A stretch of DNA of 64,000 nt from Amycolatopsis echigonensis. GTDB lineage: Bacteria > Actinomycetota > Actinomycetes > Mycobacteriales > Pseudonocardiaceae. Below, piece by piece: positions 26,939 to 35,261 of the stretch (positions are counted from its first letter, which is position 1; each line of letters begins with the position of its first letter). The stretch spans positions 47,104 to 111,103 of the forward strand of contig NZ_JACJHR010000025.1 in the NCBI RefSeq assembly GCF_014174495.1, read 5' to 3'. The position numbers and the translations under genes were made by a program. Under the pieces are notes generated by a model. It was not told the DNA's origin. It saw nothing but the letters and a program-made list of their open reading frames with translations, and did not search any database.

Positions 26939-27796
26939 GTGGCGCAAGGACCTGACGAGCCCATCCCGGGCGTCGACCTCGACCGGCCCAGCGTGGCGCG
27001 GGTTTACGACTGGTATCTCGGCGGCACGGCCAACTGGGCCATCGACCGCGAGTTCGGCAAAATGGTCCTGTCCGCCTTCCCTGCCGGGATGTACTGCGCC
27101 CGAGCCAACCGCGCCTTCCTGCACCGCGCGGTACGGCACCTCGTGCGCCTCGGCGTCCGCCAGTTCGTCGACATCGGCTCCGGCGTCCCCACGATGGGCA
27201 ACGTGCACCAGATCGCCGACGAGGTCGCTCCGGACTCCTGCGTCGTCTACATCGACCGCGAACCCGTCGCGGTCGCGCACTCCCGGATTCTGCTGGAGCG
27301 CCACGGAGATCCCGAACGCCATGCGGTGATCCAGGGCGATCTTCGCGAACCGGACGAGCTGTGGCAATCCGTCGCGGACACCGGCGTTGTCGATCCCGGC
27401 CAGCCGCTGGCCTTGCTGGTCACCGCGGTGCTGCACATCCAGCAGCCCGGCCCGGACGGGCGCGACCTCGGGCCGCAGGCCGTCGCGCGGTACCGGGAAA
27501 TGCTGCCGCCGGGCTCGTACATGGTGCTGTCCCAGCTCACCCACGAGGGACTGCCGGAGGACATCGCCCGACAGCTGCACACGGTCATCCAGCTGTATGA
27601 CACCAATGTCAGCAAGCACGTGCTGCGCTCCAGCGCGGAAATCCGCGCACTGTTCGGCGACTTCGAACTGCTGGATCCCGGCGTCACGTGGACTGCCGCC
27701 TGGCATCCCGAGGAAAGCGGACCCAACACCCCCGTTGTCGACTTCGCGGATCCAAGCGAGGCCGCGATGCTCGCCGGGGTGGCGCGCAAGCGCTGA
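26939..27796 (+). CDS. SAM-dependent methyltransferase (DUF574 type)
   Basis: The product is 285 residues and matches the large actinobacterial family once called DUF574 (Methyltransf_19). Diagnostic segments are RPSVARVYDWYLGGTANWAI at the N-terminus, the SAM loop FVDIGSGVPT and VYIDREPVAVAHS. These proteins have a methyltransferase fold but mostly unknown substrates and occur in dozens of copies in such genomes. GTG 26939 follows GGGGAGG. It is a single gene. From 27797 to 28255 I see no gene, only short unsupported frames. Confidence 0.88.
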   Translation: MAQGPDEPIPGVDLDRPSVARVYDWYLGGTANWAIDREFGKMVLSAFPAGMYCARANRAFLHRAVRHLVRLGVRQFVDIGSGVPTMGNVHQIADEVAPDSCVVYIDREPVAVAHSRILLERHGDPERHAVIQGDLREPDELWQSVADTGVVDPGQPLALLVTAVLHIQQPGPDGRDLGPQAVARYREMLPPGSYMVLSQLTHEGLPEDIARQLHTVIQLYDTNVSKHVLRSSAEIRALFGDFELLDPGVTWTAAWHPEESGPNTPVVDFADPSEAAMLAGVARKR

Positions 27797-28255
27797 GCAT
27801 CACGGAAGCTGTTGTGTGGCAACGGAAACGTGATCACCGCCTTTCCCGGACAAAGCACGCAAGACCGTGCGGGAATACCCGGTCGTCTCGCGGCTACACC
27901 TCCTCGTCGCGAGGAATTTCTGTAACCTGGAACACTATTGCCTGCGTGTCCACAGTGGACGATCACCCCCGGCGTCGCTCACAAGGGTGACCCTCTCGTG
28001 AATTCCCGGGAAAACAGCACGGTTCAGTCGACGGCGCCTGGCCCCGGATTTGATCTCGGCGACGTTCGCGGCCGACCTGCCGAACTGTTCGTCCCACGAG
28101 GACACAGCTTCGGATGACAAGCGGCCGATCCCTTACCCGCGAAGGAATCCGAGGCGGTTGCCTCCCGCAAAGTCGCGGTGTACACACGGCCAGGTGTCGG
28201 GATTACCAAGGTCAGTGCCAGCCGCCGCGGCGTCCTGTCGGTGCGCCTGATTCCC

Positions 28256-29200
28256 ATGCCGCACCGACCCGCCGGTCGCGTGCTGTGGAGCACACGGCAG
28301 CGGACGCGGAGCCCCGGCCGATGGGTGGTGCGCTTGCTCGTCGCGATCGGGTTTCTGGCGGGGAGCTGGCTGCTCGGTGCCCTCATCGGCGGAGACACCG
28401 CGGCGGCTGACCAGTGTCCGGTGACGGCCCCGGTGCTGCGGACGGGCGCGCCCTGCCCGTTGGCTTACAGCCAGGTCGCCGATCCGGGTCCGAACAGGAG
28501 TGACGCGCCAAGTGAGACCAAGCCTGACGACGACAACGCGCGGCTGCCGGACATCGTCGGCACCGGCCTGCGGCATCCGGACCGGACGTTGCAGACGGCG
28601 ACCCGGCTAAGCCGCAGCACAGTCTCCGCGGTGACCACCGGTCAGACGCACCACGCCTCTCCAGTCAACGACGTACGGTCGATCACCGGAGAGATCCTCG
28701 CTACTCCGCTCGCCAGCACCGCACGGCGGATCACTGACCAGCTGCCGACATCCGGCCTTACGAACATGATCAGCGGCCAGGTCCTCACCACCCATCCCGT
28801 GCGCTCGGTCACCGCTCCGCCGGTCGGCTCGAGCAACGATCCCCCGGCAAAGGCCGCTCCGGCCCGCACTGACCGGCCCGTCGAGGCCCACTCTGGCAAA
28901 CCGGTCGCCGCACCACGGACGGGACCGACGCCGCACCCGCACAAACCCAAGGCAGGCAACGGTTACTGGACCACGAGCCGGACCGAAGGGCTTCCCTCGC
29001 CGACCAAGACATCCTCGTGCACACCGTCGACTCCGATCGGCGACGGGACGACGTCGGCCCAGGCTGGCACGAGCGGGGTCGTCGCGTTGAGCGTGAACGC
29101 TGGACGCGTGGTGCCGCGCGGCCCGACCGGACCGGCGCACACGCCACGGCAGCGAAGTCCGCGATCGAGAGCGGACCTGCCGACCGTTTTCCCGGATTGA
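28256..29200 (+). CDS. Hypothetical exported Thr/Pro-rich protein
   Basis: The product is 314 residues from ATG 28256 (an upstream in-frame GTG is possible). A basic N-terminus leads into one hydrophobic helix (VRLLVAIGFLAGSWLLGALI) ending in AAAD, which looks like a signal peptide or anchor. The rest is a low-complexity region rich in Thr, Ser, Pro and Arg, with two Cys just after the helix (DQCPV and PCPL) and one near residue 270. No family is recognised. It precedes the HTH regulator by 125 bp on the same strand and could belong to the peptide locus downstream, but nothing proves that. Confidence 0.5.
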   Translation: MPHRPAGRVLWSTRQRTRSPGRWVVRLLVAIGFLAGSWLLGALIGGDTAAADQCPVTAPVLRTGAPCPLAYSQVADPGPNRSDAPSETKPDDDNARLPDIVGTGLRHPDRTLQTATRLSRSTVSAVTTGQTHHASPVNDVRSITGEILATPLASTARRITDQLPTSGLTNMISGQVLTTHPVRSVTAPPVGSSNDPPAKAAPARTDRPVEAHSGKPVAAPRTGPTPHPHKPKAGNGYWTTSRTEGLPSPTKTSSCTPSTPIGDGTTSAQAGTSGVVALSVNAGRVVPRGPTGPAHTPRQRSPRSRADLPTVFPD

Positions 29201-29325
29201 CCAGGACCGCCTTCCCCCCGCGCGCCGCGACCGCGGCGCGCGGTTTCCCTCGGCTTGCCGTGTCCTCAATGGACTCTCCAGGAGCGGCACGGAGCCTCCG
29301 ACTGACCAGGAAAGGTCCTGTCACC

Positions 29326-29586
29326 ATGGAGTGGAACTTGCGGCTGGCCGCGGCCCGGCGCGGCATCTGGACCGCCACCGACCTGCGCACCCGCCTGGCC
29401 GCGCACGGACTGGCCGTGTCCGCCGGGAAGATGTCCAAGTGGTGGTCCGGGCGACCGGCCAGCGTCAAACTCGGCGACCTGGACGCGCTGTGCGCGGTAC
29501 TGGGCTGTCCGGTGGACGAACTGCTGGTCCCGGAGCGGGCGAGCCGTCCGCGGCTGACGCCGGTGCCCGCGCGGCAGGCCCGCTGA
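29326..29586 (+). CDS. Small HTH regulator of the peptide locus
   Basis: The product is 86 residues. An XRE/Cro-type HTH spans residues 2-70: MEWNLRLAAARRGIWTATDL, then SAGKMSKWWSGRPASVKL and LDALCAVLGCPVDELL. It has no effector domain, so DNA binding alone or with a partner is expected. ATG 29326 is preceded by AGGAAAGG. Eleven bases after its stop begin two matching 17-bp palindromes that precede the peptide genes; it is the natural candidate to bind them. This HTH type is common in actinobacteria next to phage-like or specialised-metabolism genes. Confidence 0.72.
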   Translation: MEWNLRLAAARRGIWTATDLRTRLAAHGLAVSAGKMSKWWSGRPASVKLGDLDALCAVLGCPVDELLVPERASRPRLTPVPARQAR

Positions 29587-29596
29587 CGACGAGCAA

Positions 29597-29648
29597 TTTC
29601 ACGAATCGTGAAACTCCGCACAGGCCCCCGTTTTCAGGAATTCTGAAA
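29597..29648. promoter_or_regulatory. Twin 17-bp palindromic operators before the peptide genes
   Basis: TTTCACGAATCGTGAAA (29597-29613) and TTTCAGGAATTCTGAAA (29632-29648) are both palindromes of the same build, TTTCASGAATYSTGAAA, 35 bp apart. They sit between the HTH regulator gene and the first peptide gene (ATG 29860). Matching paired palindromes strongly suggest a dimeric regulator. The AT-rich arms stand out in GC-rich DNA. That the adjacent HTH protein binds them is inference. Confidence 0.65.
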
Positions 29649-29859
29649 TGACGTCCGACACACTGAACTCGTCCAGCTCACTGAACCATTTCCCTTACCT
29701 GTCAAGACAATCTGGTGTTTGCGTCCGCGCGGCGGAAGGTGTTACAAAGGGATCGCCGCATTCGCGGAATCCGGGAAACACAACCGAGCGTCTTCGTACG
29801 CGGAGAGCTCTTTTCCGGGATTGATCGAAAAGAAAGATCGAGAACGAAAAAGGAGCACC

Positions 29860-30177
29860 ATGGATTCGGTGAAGTTTGAGGAACTGGACGCGCTGGCCGC
29901 CGAGGTGCTGCCGGAGCGAGCGGTGCTGGGCATCGTGTCCACCCCGTTCAACAACGCCGGCGGCGGCGCGAACGGCTCCGCCTCGAGCAGCTCGGCGGCC
30001 GCTTCGGGCGGCAACACCGTCGTCTACGACGGCGGCCACCACGGCGCCACGGCGCTGTCGGCCTGCCAGTCCTCGCACTCCGAGGGCACTCCCGGCCTGA
30101 CCGGGACGCTCGGGCTGGGTTCCAACAACCCCAACGAGACGATGAGCTGCACCCCGGCGGCCGTGTCCAGCTACTGA
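29860..30177 (+). CDS. Ser/Gly-rich peptide 1 with leader-like motif
   Basis: The product is 105 residues with a perfect AAAAGGAG ribosome site. Residues 6-20 are FEELDALAAEVLPER, a leader-like helix shared with the next gene product. The middle is a Gly/Ser/Ala/Asn stretch (residues 31-52). The C-terminal 40 residues hold Cys69 and Cys97 and the shared blocks HSEG, LGLG and a terminal SCTPAAV. There is no signal peptide. The pattern (conserved leader, variable Ser/Thr/Cys-rich tail, neighbouring membrane peptidase) fits a processed and exported peptide, possibly a RiPP precursor. No lanthionine or cyclodehydratase gene is in the locus, so modification is uncertain. Confidence 0.65.
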   Translation: MDSVKFEELDALAAEVLPERAVLGIVSTPFNNAGGGANGSASSSSAAASGGNTVVYDGGHHGATALSACQSSHSEGTPGLTGTLGLGSNNPNETMSCTPAAVSSY

Positions 30178-30297
30178 GCACGGTGACCGCCCCCGCCCGG
30201 GTGGGCGCGGGGACACCCACGGGGCGGGGCCGGCCGTTTTCCGGCCCTGCCCCGTGCGGACGAAACCCCAGACGACAGCGGAGAGAAGGCGACTACC

Positions 30298-30600
30298 GTG
30301 CACCAAGCAAAGCCCATCGCGCGGTCCGTTCCGGCGGACCCGCGTTTCGCGGAGCTGGACGCGCTGGCCGGGGAGGTGCTGCCGGCCCGCACGGCGCTCT
30401 CCGCGGTCACTGGCGGCCCCGCCGCTCCGACGGCCGACCCTGGCCGCTACGCGGTGCCCGACGGGCACGGCGGAACCGTGTACTACGCCTGCCAAACCAC
30501 CCACAGCGAAGGCAGCGGCGGAGTGGTCGGCGCGCTGGGGCTCGGGCAACCGCCGTCGACGACCACCACCTGCATGCCTGCCGCGGTCGAGAACCACTGA
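30298..30600 (+). CDS. Paralogous peptide 2 with leader-like motif
   Basis: The product is 100 residues from GTG 30298. It carries FAELDALAGEVLPAR at residues 17-31, aligning with FEELDALAAEVLPER of peptide 1. It also has Cys65 and Cys92, spaced 27 apart against 28 in peptide 1, within the shared blocks YACQTTHSEG, LGLG and TCMPAAV. The middle is different, richer in Pro. The two are clear paralogues 120 bp apart, so they may act as a pair or be substrates of the same peptidase. No signal peptide. No family recognised. Confidence 0.62.
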   Translation: MHQAKPIARSVPADPRFAELDALAGEVLPARTALSAVTGGPAAPTADPGRYAVPDGHGGTVYYACQTTHSEGSGGVVGALGLGQPPSTTTTCMPAAVENH

Positions 30601-30921
30601 TCCGTCCCGGTCCCGAGGACCCCGCGAGCGGCGGCGTACTCCGGCGGTCGGCCCGGCGCCCGCCCGCTGCGAGCAGCGATGGTCAGGACCGCCCTGTCAA
30701 CATTGTTGGCAGGGACCAAATCTGGGACTCGGGCAGCACTCACCCCACGAGCTGACCGCGGATCCCGTGCCAGATGCGTCGTCACCGGCAGATAGCGCCA
30801 GCGAAACGCTCGGACTCGGGCCGCCCGACGCCATTGACTGAGGCCGCCGTCCGGACGACAGCAGCCACCGCCACGAATCAACCCGGCCGCACGTCACCGA
30901 CCCGCCCTGGAGAGGACCGTC

Positions 30922-32832
30922 ATGTGCCCGCATCCCGGACTTCCCGCCGCCACCGCCACCGCGGACGACGCTGCCGTGCCGACCGCGGCGAGCGGCGAAA
31001 CCGGGGCGACGGCGCGGATCGGGGAATCCGGTCCGGTCGGGTTGCTGCCCGACACCGAGCCGGTCGGGGAATTCCGCGGCAGCGGGTACCGCGAACCGCC
31101 GCTTCTCGTCGCACGCACCGACGGGCAACTCGTGCGACTGCCCGCACTCCTGTACTTGATCGTCCGCCTGCTCGTCGCCCAGCAAGCCTTCGTGCCCGAA
31201 GAATCAGAAGAGACCGAAAACCGCGACGACGCCAAGATGCTGGCGAGAGTCGCGGCGGCCGCGAGCGAGCAGTCCGGGCTGCGGCTGGAGGCCGAGCACC
31301 TCGCGTACCTGCTGGACCGCAAGCTCGCCCCGCTCGGGCTGACCACCTACGCCGACGGCACCGTCCCGGAATTGGCCCGGCACAACCCTTTCCTGGCGCT
31401 GCGGGTGCGCGTCCAGGTGCTCGCCCCGGCGGCGACCTGGCTCGTCGGCGGCCTGCTGGGGTGGCTGTTCTTCCCGGTCGTGATCCCGCTCGTGCTGGCC
31501 GCGGCCGGAATCGCGGAGTGGTGGCTGCTCGCCGGGCACAGCGTTTCCGACGCGATGAGCAGCACTCTCGCCGACCCGGTCGGCGTGCTGGCGGTGCTCG
31601 GACTGGCGGTCGCGTCGACCGGATTCCACGAATGCGGGCACGCCGCCGCCTGCCGCTATTCCGGTGCCGTTCCCGGCGGGATGGGTGCCGGGATTTACCT
31701 GGTGTGGCCCGCTTTCTACACCGACATCACCGACACGTACCGGCTCAACCGCGCCGGGCGGATGCGCACCGATCTGGGCGGCGTGTACTTCAACGCGATC
31801 TTCGCGCTCGCGCTCGCCGCGGCCTACTTCAGCACGGGATGGGCGCCGCTGCTGGTGGCGGTGTTGTCGGTGAACCTGGAGATCGTGCAGCAACTCCTGC
31901 CCACGCTGCGTTTCGACGGTTACTACCTCATGGCGGACCTCGTCGGCGTACCGGACCTCTACCGCTACATCGGCCCGATCCTGTCGCACTACCTCCTGCG
32001 CCGGCCGCGCGACGAGCGGCTGGACGCGTTGAAGCGCTGGCCGCAAGCCGCCGTCACGACGTGGGTGCTGCTGATCGTGCCCGCTCTCGCGCTGGAGCTG
32101 GGCTACATCGCCTGGCAGGTCCCGGGGTTGATCCATACCGACGTGCAGGCGGTGTCCAGCCTGCTGTCTCGCGCCGCGACCGATCCGCACCCTTTGCTGG
32201 GCGCGATTTCAGCGGCCGTGCAGATTCTGTTGCTGGCGCTGCCGATCGCCGGGATCGCCGCGATCGCGTGGCAGCTCGGCCGCGCGGGGTGGCGGCTGGC
32301 GCGGCTCCGCCTCCCCGGTCTGGCCCGCAAGCTCGCCGACGGACCGGAGCGGCGGCGGCGACTGGCTTACGGCACCCTTGCCGCCGCGGTGGCGATTCCC
32401 GTCGGCGGAGGAGTCGGCTGGGCACTGGGCGCCCTGCCCGGCAATCAATCGGCGGAACCGGCAGCGGCAAGCCCAGCGCCCGCTCGTCCGGAACACCGCC
32501 CGAGCACCTCCGCCGCACCGCCGCCTTCGTCCTCCTCCCCGGCACCCGCTCCCCCGGCCGCGAACGCGGTGGCGGCACCGGAAACCACGCCGGAGCCGCA
32601 AGCGCAAGAAACCCACCGCGCGGCCCAGCACAACGACACCACCACCACGCCGTCCCGCACTCAGCGTCCCGCCGGACCGACCGGGCACCGCGAGACCGGC
32701 ACTCCCGCACCGCCGACCGGATCGAACGGCGGCAGCGGTCCGGCCGAACCGCCCGCCGAGAGCGGACCGCCGCCGTTGTCGCCGACCCAGAGCCCGTCCT
32801 GCCCGCTGCTGGGCGTCTCGATGAATTGCTGA
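30922..32832 (+). CDS. Membrane M50-type peptide metalloprotease
   Basis: The product is 636 residues. Residues 40-150 look like a PqqD/RRE-type peptide-recognition domain (REPPLLVARTDGQLVRLPAL, then LLDRKLAPLGL). About eight transmembrane helices follow. The zinc site is HECGH at 236-240 with a second site DGYYLMADL (Asp332), as in YydH-like putative peptide zinc metalloproteases. The last 140 residues are an extracellular-type low-complexity Pro/Ala/Thr tail ending in a short Cys-containing stretch (CPLLGVSMNC). GGAGAGG precedes ATG 30922. It should cut or export the two peptides upstream. The protease family is known; the pairing is inference. Confidence 0.82.
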   Translation: MCPHPGLPAATATADDAAVPTAASGETGATARIGESGPVGLLPDTEPVGEFRGSGYREPPLLVARTDGQLVRLPALLYLIVRLLVAQQAFVPEESEETENRDDAKMLARVAAAASEQSGLRLEAEHLAYLLDRKLAPLGLTTYADGTVPELARHNPFLALRVRVQVLAPAATWLVGGLLGWLFFPVVIPLVLAAAGIAEWWLLAGHSVSDAMSSTLADPVGVLAVLGLAVASTGFHECGHAAACRYSGAVPGGMGAGIYLVWPAFYTDITDTYRLNRAGRMRTDLGGVYFNAIFALALAAAYFSTGWAPLLVAVLSVNLEIVQQLLPTLRFDGYYLMADLVGVPDLYRYIGPILSHYLLRRPRDERLDALKRWPQAAVTTWVLLIVPALALELGYIAWQVPGLIHTDVQAVSSLLSRAATDPHPLLGAISAAVQILLLALPIAGIAAIAWQLGRAGWRLARLRLPGLARKLADGPERRRRLAYGTLAAAVAIPVGGGVGWALGALPGNQSAEPAAASPAPARPEHRPSTSAAPPPSSSSPAPAPPAANAVAAPETTPEPQAQETHRAAQHNDTTTTPSRTQRPAGPTGHRETGTPAPPTGSNGGSGPAEPPAESGPPPLSPTQSPSCPLLGVSMNC

Positions 32833-32845
32833 GGAGTTGGTTGCC

Positions 32846-33196
32846 ATGCCCGTACCGCGCACGATCCACCGGACCGCGATCACCGTCGCGACGGCCCTCG
32901 CCGGAGGCGTCCTGACCGCCGGGACCGCCGCCGCCGATTCCTCGCCGCCGCTGTCGAATCCGCTGAACCGCTCGGCCACCGCGACGGCCGACAGCTCCGG
33001 CGGAGCCGCCCACGCGGTGGCTCAATGCCCGTCCGGGTACCAGGTCTCGTCGGGCGGCTACGCCGTGTCCAGCTACGGGCCGACCGTCTACACGAACCGG
33101 CCCACCGACGACGGGACCGGCTGGGAGGTCTACGCGAGCGGAAACACCGCGAAACCGTTCCAGCTCAAGGCTTACGCCCGCTGCACGCTCGTTTGA
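32846..33196 (+). CDS. Small secreted protein with two Cys
   Basis: The product is 116 residues. A signal peptide (basic start, then a hydrophobic core, cleavage near AAADS at residue 31) leads to a mature domain of about 80 residues. It has two cysteines (QCPSGY and YARC) at its ends and a Tyr/Gly-rich beta-type body. GAGGAG lies before ATG 32846, 13 bp after the M50 gene, so the genes are translationally linked. I know similar small secreted proteins in actinobacteria but no function. It may be a partner or target of the peptide system. Confidence 0.68.
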   Translation: MPVPRTIHRTAITVATALAGGVLTAGTAAADSSPPLSNPLNRSATATADSSGGAAHAVAQCPSGYQVSSGGYAVSSYGPTVYTNRPTDDGTGWEVYASGNTAKPFQLKAYARCTLV

Positions 33197-33225
33197 CCCT
33201 GTCCGCTGAACGAAGGAGATTCGTC

Positions 33226-33507
33226 ATGTCCGATGCCATCCGCTGGGCCCGAATCGCGACGATCACCGCCGGTGCGGCGCTGACCTTCGGTGCCATGACC
33301 GCGACAGCCAGCGCGACGCAAGTGTGTCCGATGACCGTCCCGGCCGACCAGGGAATCCACGGCTGCGGCCCGGTCCACCAAGACCCGCCGGCCCCGGCTC
33401 AGCCCGGTTCGCAGGCGCAGCTGGCCCAGATCCTCCCGACGGTGAGCGTGCCGGCCGACGGCACTCGCGCGGAGCCTGGCCCGAGCGCCCGTACTCCGGT
33501 GCGGTGA
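33226..33507 (+). CDS. Small secreted Pro-rich protein
   Basis: The product is 93 residues. A signal peptide ends near ASATQ (residue 29). The mature part has two Cys (QVCPM, HGCGP) and a Pro/Ala/Gln-rich, probably disordered, tail. GAAGGAG lies upstream of ATG 33226, 29 bp after the preceding gene, so it is the last gene of the peptide/M50 unit. No family recognised. It ends four bases before the stop of the convergent SMP-30 gene. Confidence 0.62.
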   Translation: MSDAIRWARIATITAGAALTFGAMTATASATQVCPMTVPADQGIHGCGPVHQDPPAPAQPGSQAQLAQILPTVSVPADGTRAEPGPSARTPVR

Positions 33508-33511
33508 TTCT

Positions 33512-34477
33512 TCACGAACCGGTGCGCGGACGCAGCTCCGCCCGCACCAGCATGGCGTTGCGGAAGATCCCGTCCGGCGGAGCGGTCGTGCCGCCGTCTG
33601 TGGTCACGTAGAGGGCCCGCCCTTCCTCGCCCGGGACCCAGGCAGCGCTGGACGGCCCGACCAGGAGTTCGTCGAACGGCTCGCCCGCGACGTGCCGGAC
33701 TTCGCTGCCGTGCCGGGGAATGAGCGGCACCCGGTCGAGCGTGTTGGCGCGATGCCTGGTGACGTAAGCGAAACCGGCCTCCTCGTCGAGGGCGAAGTCG
33801 TCGGCGTTGTCGATCGCGGCGACGAATTCCGCGCCTCCGGCCGGGTCGAGCGTGCCGGGGTCGACCGGCACCCGCATGAAGACCTTCTGCGCGGTGGAGG
33901 TGTAGTAGAGGTATCCGGTCCGGGCGCTGTACCGGACGCCGTTGACGCCCGGCTGTCGCGGCGGGGCGACCTCGGCGTCCGGGTCGTCGGCCATGGTGTC
34001 GTGGGCCAGCCAGATCCGGGCCTTCGCACCGCGGGCGTCGGCATCGAGGTCGACGCGCCAGATCAGCCCGGCGAAGCAGTCGGCGACGGCCAGCACTCCG
34101 GGGCCGAGCAGGCAGCTGCCGTTGAGGGCGCGCACCGGCTCGTCGAAGGTGAAGATGATCTCCGGGGCCACGGGTTCGCCGGGCGTCCAGCCGGTGAGGT
34201 CGAGCCGGGCCAGATGCGATTCGTGGGTCGTGTACCCCTCGGTCAGGCTGATCAGGAAGACGTCCGGCAGGACCTCGACGATCCCGGTCACGGGATGGTC
34301 GAAGCGGTGCACGAGCACGGGGTGCCGCGGCTCCGGCACGATCCACAGCTCCTGCTGCAGGAGGACGGTGACCAGCACCGAACCGTCGCCGCGGACGGCG
34401 AGGTTCTCCGGGAAGTACTTCTCCGGGAAGGACGCGACCGGGGTCAGCGTGACGTCGGGAACAGGGGTCATGGGCAT
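33512..34477 (-). CDS. SMP-30/gluconolactonase-like beta-propeller protein
   Basis: The product is 321 residues. Repeated blade-like segments (LAVRGDGSVLVTVLLQQELW, GVNGVRYSARTGYLYYTSTA, FVAAIDNADDFALDEEAGFA) and metal-ligand-type Glu/Asn/Asp residues match the SMP-30 propeller fold, which hydrolyses lactones or similar esters. No signal peptide. The gene is divergent from a TetR regulator across a 90-bp region with a palindromic site, so the TetR protein probably controls it. Substrate unknown. Confidence 0.82.
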   Translation of the reverse strand: MPMTPVPDVTLTPVASFPEKYFPENLAVRGDGSVLVTVLLQQELWIVPEPRHPVLVHRFDHPVTGIVEVLPDVFLISLTEGYTTHESHLARLDLTGWTPGEPVAPEIIFTFDEPVRALNGSCLLGPGVLAVADCFAGLIWRVDLDADARGAKARIWLAHDTMADDPDAEVAPPRQPGVNGVRYSARTGYLYYTSTAQKVFMRVPVDPGTLDPAGGAEFVAAIDNADDFALDEEAGFAYVTRHRANTLDRVPLIPRHGSEVRHVAGEPFDELLVGPSSAAWVPGEEGRALYVTTDGGTTAPPDGIFRNAMLVRAELRPRTGS

Positions 34478-34492
34478 CGCTGGCGCTCCTTT

Positions 34493-34516
34493 AAAAGAGG
34501 ACGGACATCCGCTTTT
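34493..34516. promoter_or_regulatory. Palindromic operator between SMP-30 and TetR genes
   Basis: AAAAG-N-GGA-N6-TCC-N-CTTTT reads the same on both strands over 24 bp. It lies 15 bp upstream of the SMP-30 start and 52 bp upstream of the TetR start, so one bound dimer could block both promoters. Binding by the TetR protein is inferred. Confidence 0.55.
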
Positions 34517-34567
34517 CTTTCACGGTATGCTCTCGGCGCGAGAAGTGTCAACGTGAGGGAGCGGACG

Positions 34568-35158
34568 TTGCCGAGGGTGAGCCAGCAGTACAAGGACGAC
34601 CAGCGGGGAGAAATCCTGGCGGCCGCGCGCCGCTGCTTCCTCCGCAACGGCTTCCACCGCACGTCGATGCAGGACGTCTTCACCGAGGCGGGCAAGTCCG
34701 CGGGCGCGGTTTACCGGTACTTCCCGAAGAAGGAGGACATGATCGTCGCGGTCGCCGCGCAGAACCTCGACGACGTCGCCGGGGTGCTGCGCGCTGCCCT
34801 CGCCCGCGGCACCGGCGAGAACGGCGTCGGCGAGGTGATGGCGGAACTGCTGGAGGCCGTGACTGACCTGCACCGCGACCGGCAATTGGCGAACATGGCG
34901 GTGTTGGTCTGGTCGGAAGCCCAGCGCAACCAGGAACTCGCCGACCGCCTCACCGCCGCGACGGTCGAGATGAGCGCCGAAGTGGCCGGCCTCGTACGCG
35001 ACCGGCAGGAGGCCGGAGCCTGGACCGGCGCACCCGCCGAGGCTCTCGCGCAAGCGATTCTGTCGCTCCTTCCCGGGTTTCTCTTCAATCTGGCGCTGTC
35101 CGGACCGGACGGAGTAGCCGGATTCCCCGACGCGGTCCGCACGCTTTTGCCGCAGTGA
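34568..35158 (+). CDS. TetR-family transcriptional regulator
   Basis: The product is 196 residues. The TetR HTH occupies residues 12-58 (ILAAARRCFLRNGFHRTSMQ, then AGKSAGAVYRYFPKKEDMI). The C-terminal helical ligand domain is of normal length. TTG 34568 has GAGGGAG at good spacing; a GTG at 34577 and one at 34553 are alternatives. It is divergent from the SMP-30 gene with a palindrome between them, so it is probably that gene's repressor. Ligand unknown. Confidence 0.88.
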   Translation: MPRVSQQYKDDQRGEILAAARRCFLRNGFHRTSMQDVFTEAGKSAGAVYRYFPKKEDMIVAVAAQNLDDVAGVLRAALARGTGENGVGEVMAELLEAVTDLHRDRQLANMAVLVWSEAQRNQELADRLTAATVEMSAEVAGLVRDRQEAGAWTGAPAEALAQAILSLLPGFLFNLALSGPDGVAGFPDAVRTLLPQ

Positions 35159-35261
35159 GCGCGCCCGCACGAACAGGCTGCTCACCGTGCGCGGCGGCCT
35201 CAGAGACGCCGACCGGACACGCGGGTTTGCGTCTGCCGGGGCGAACGAGTGAGATGCTCTG

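Noticed and set aside
30774..32915. Long plus-strand frame overlapping the M50 gene
   Set aside because: It is an arginine-rich shadow of the M50 gene in another frame.
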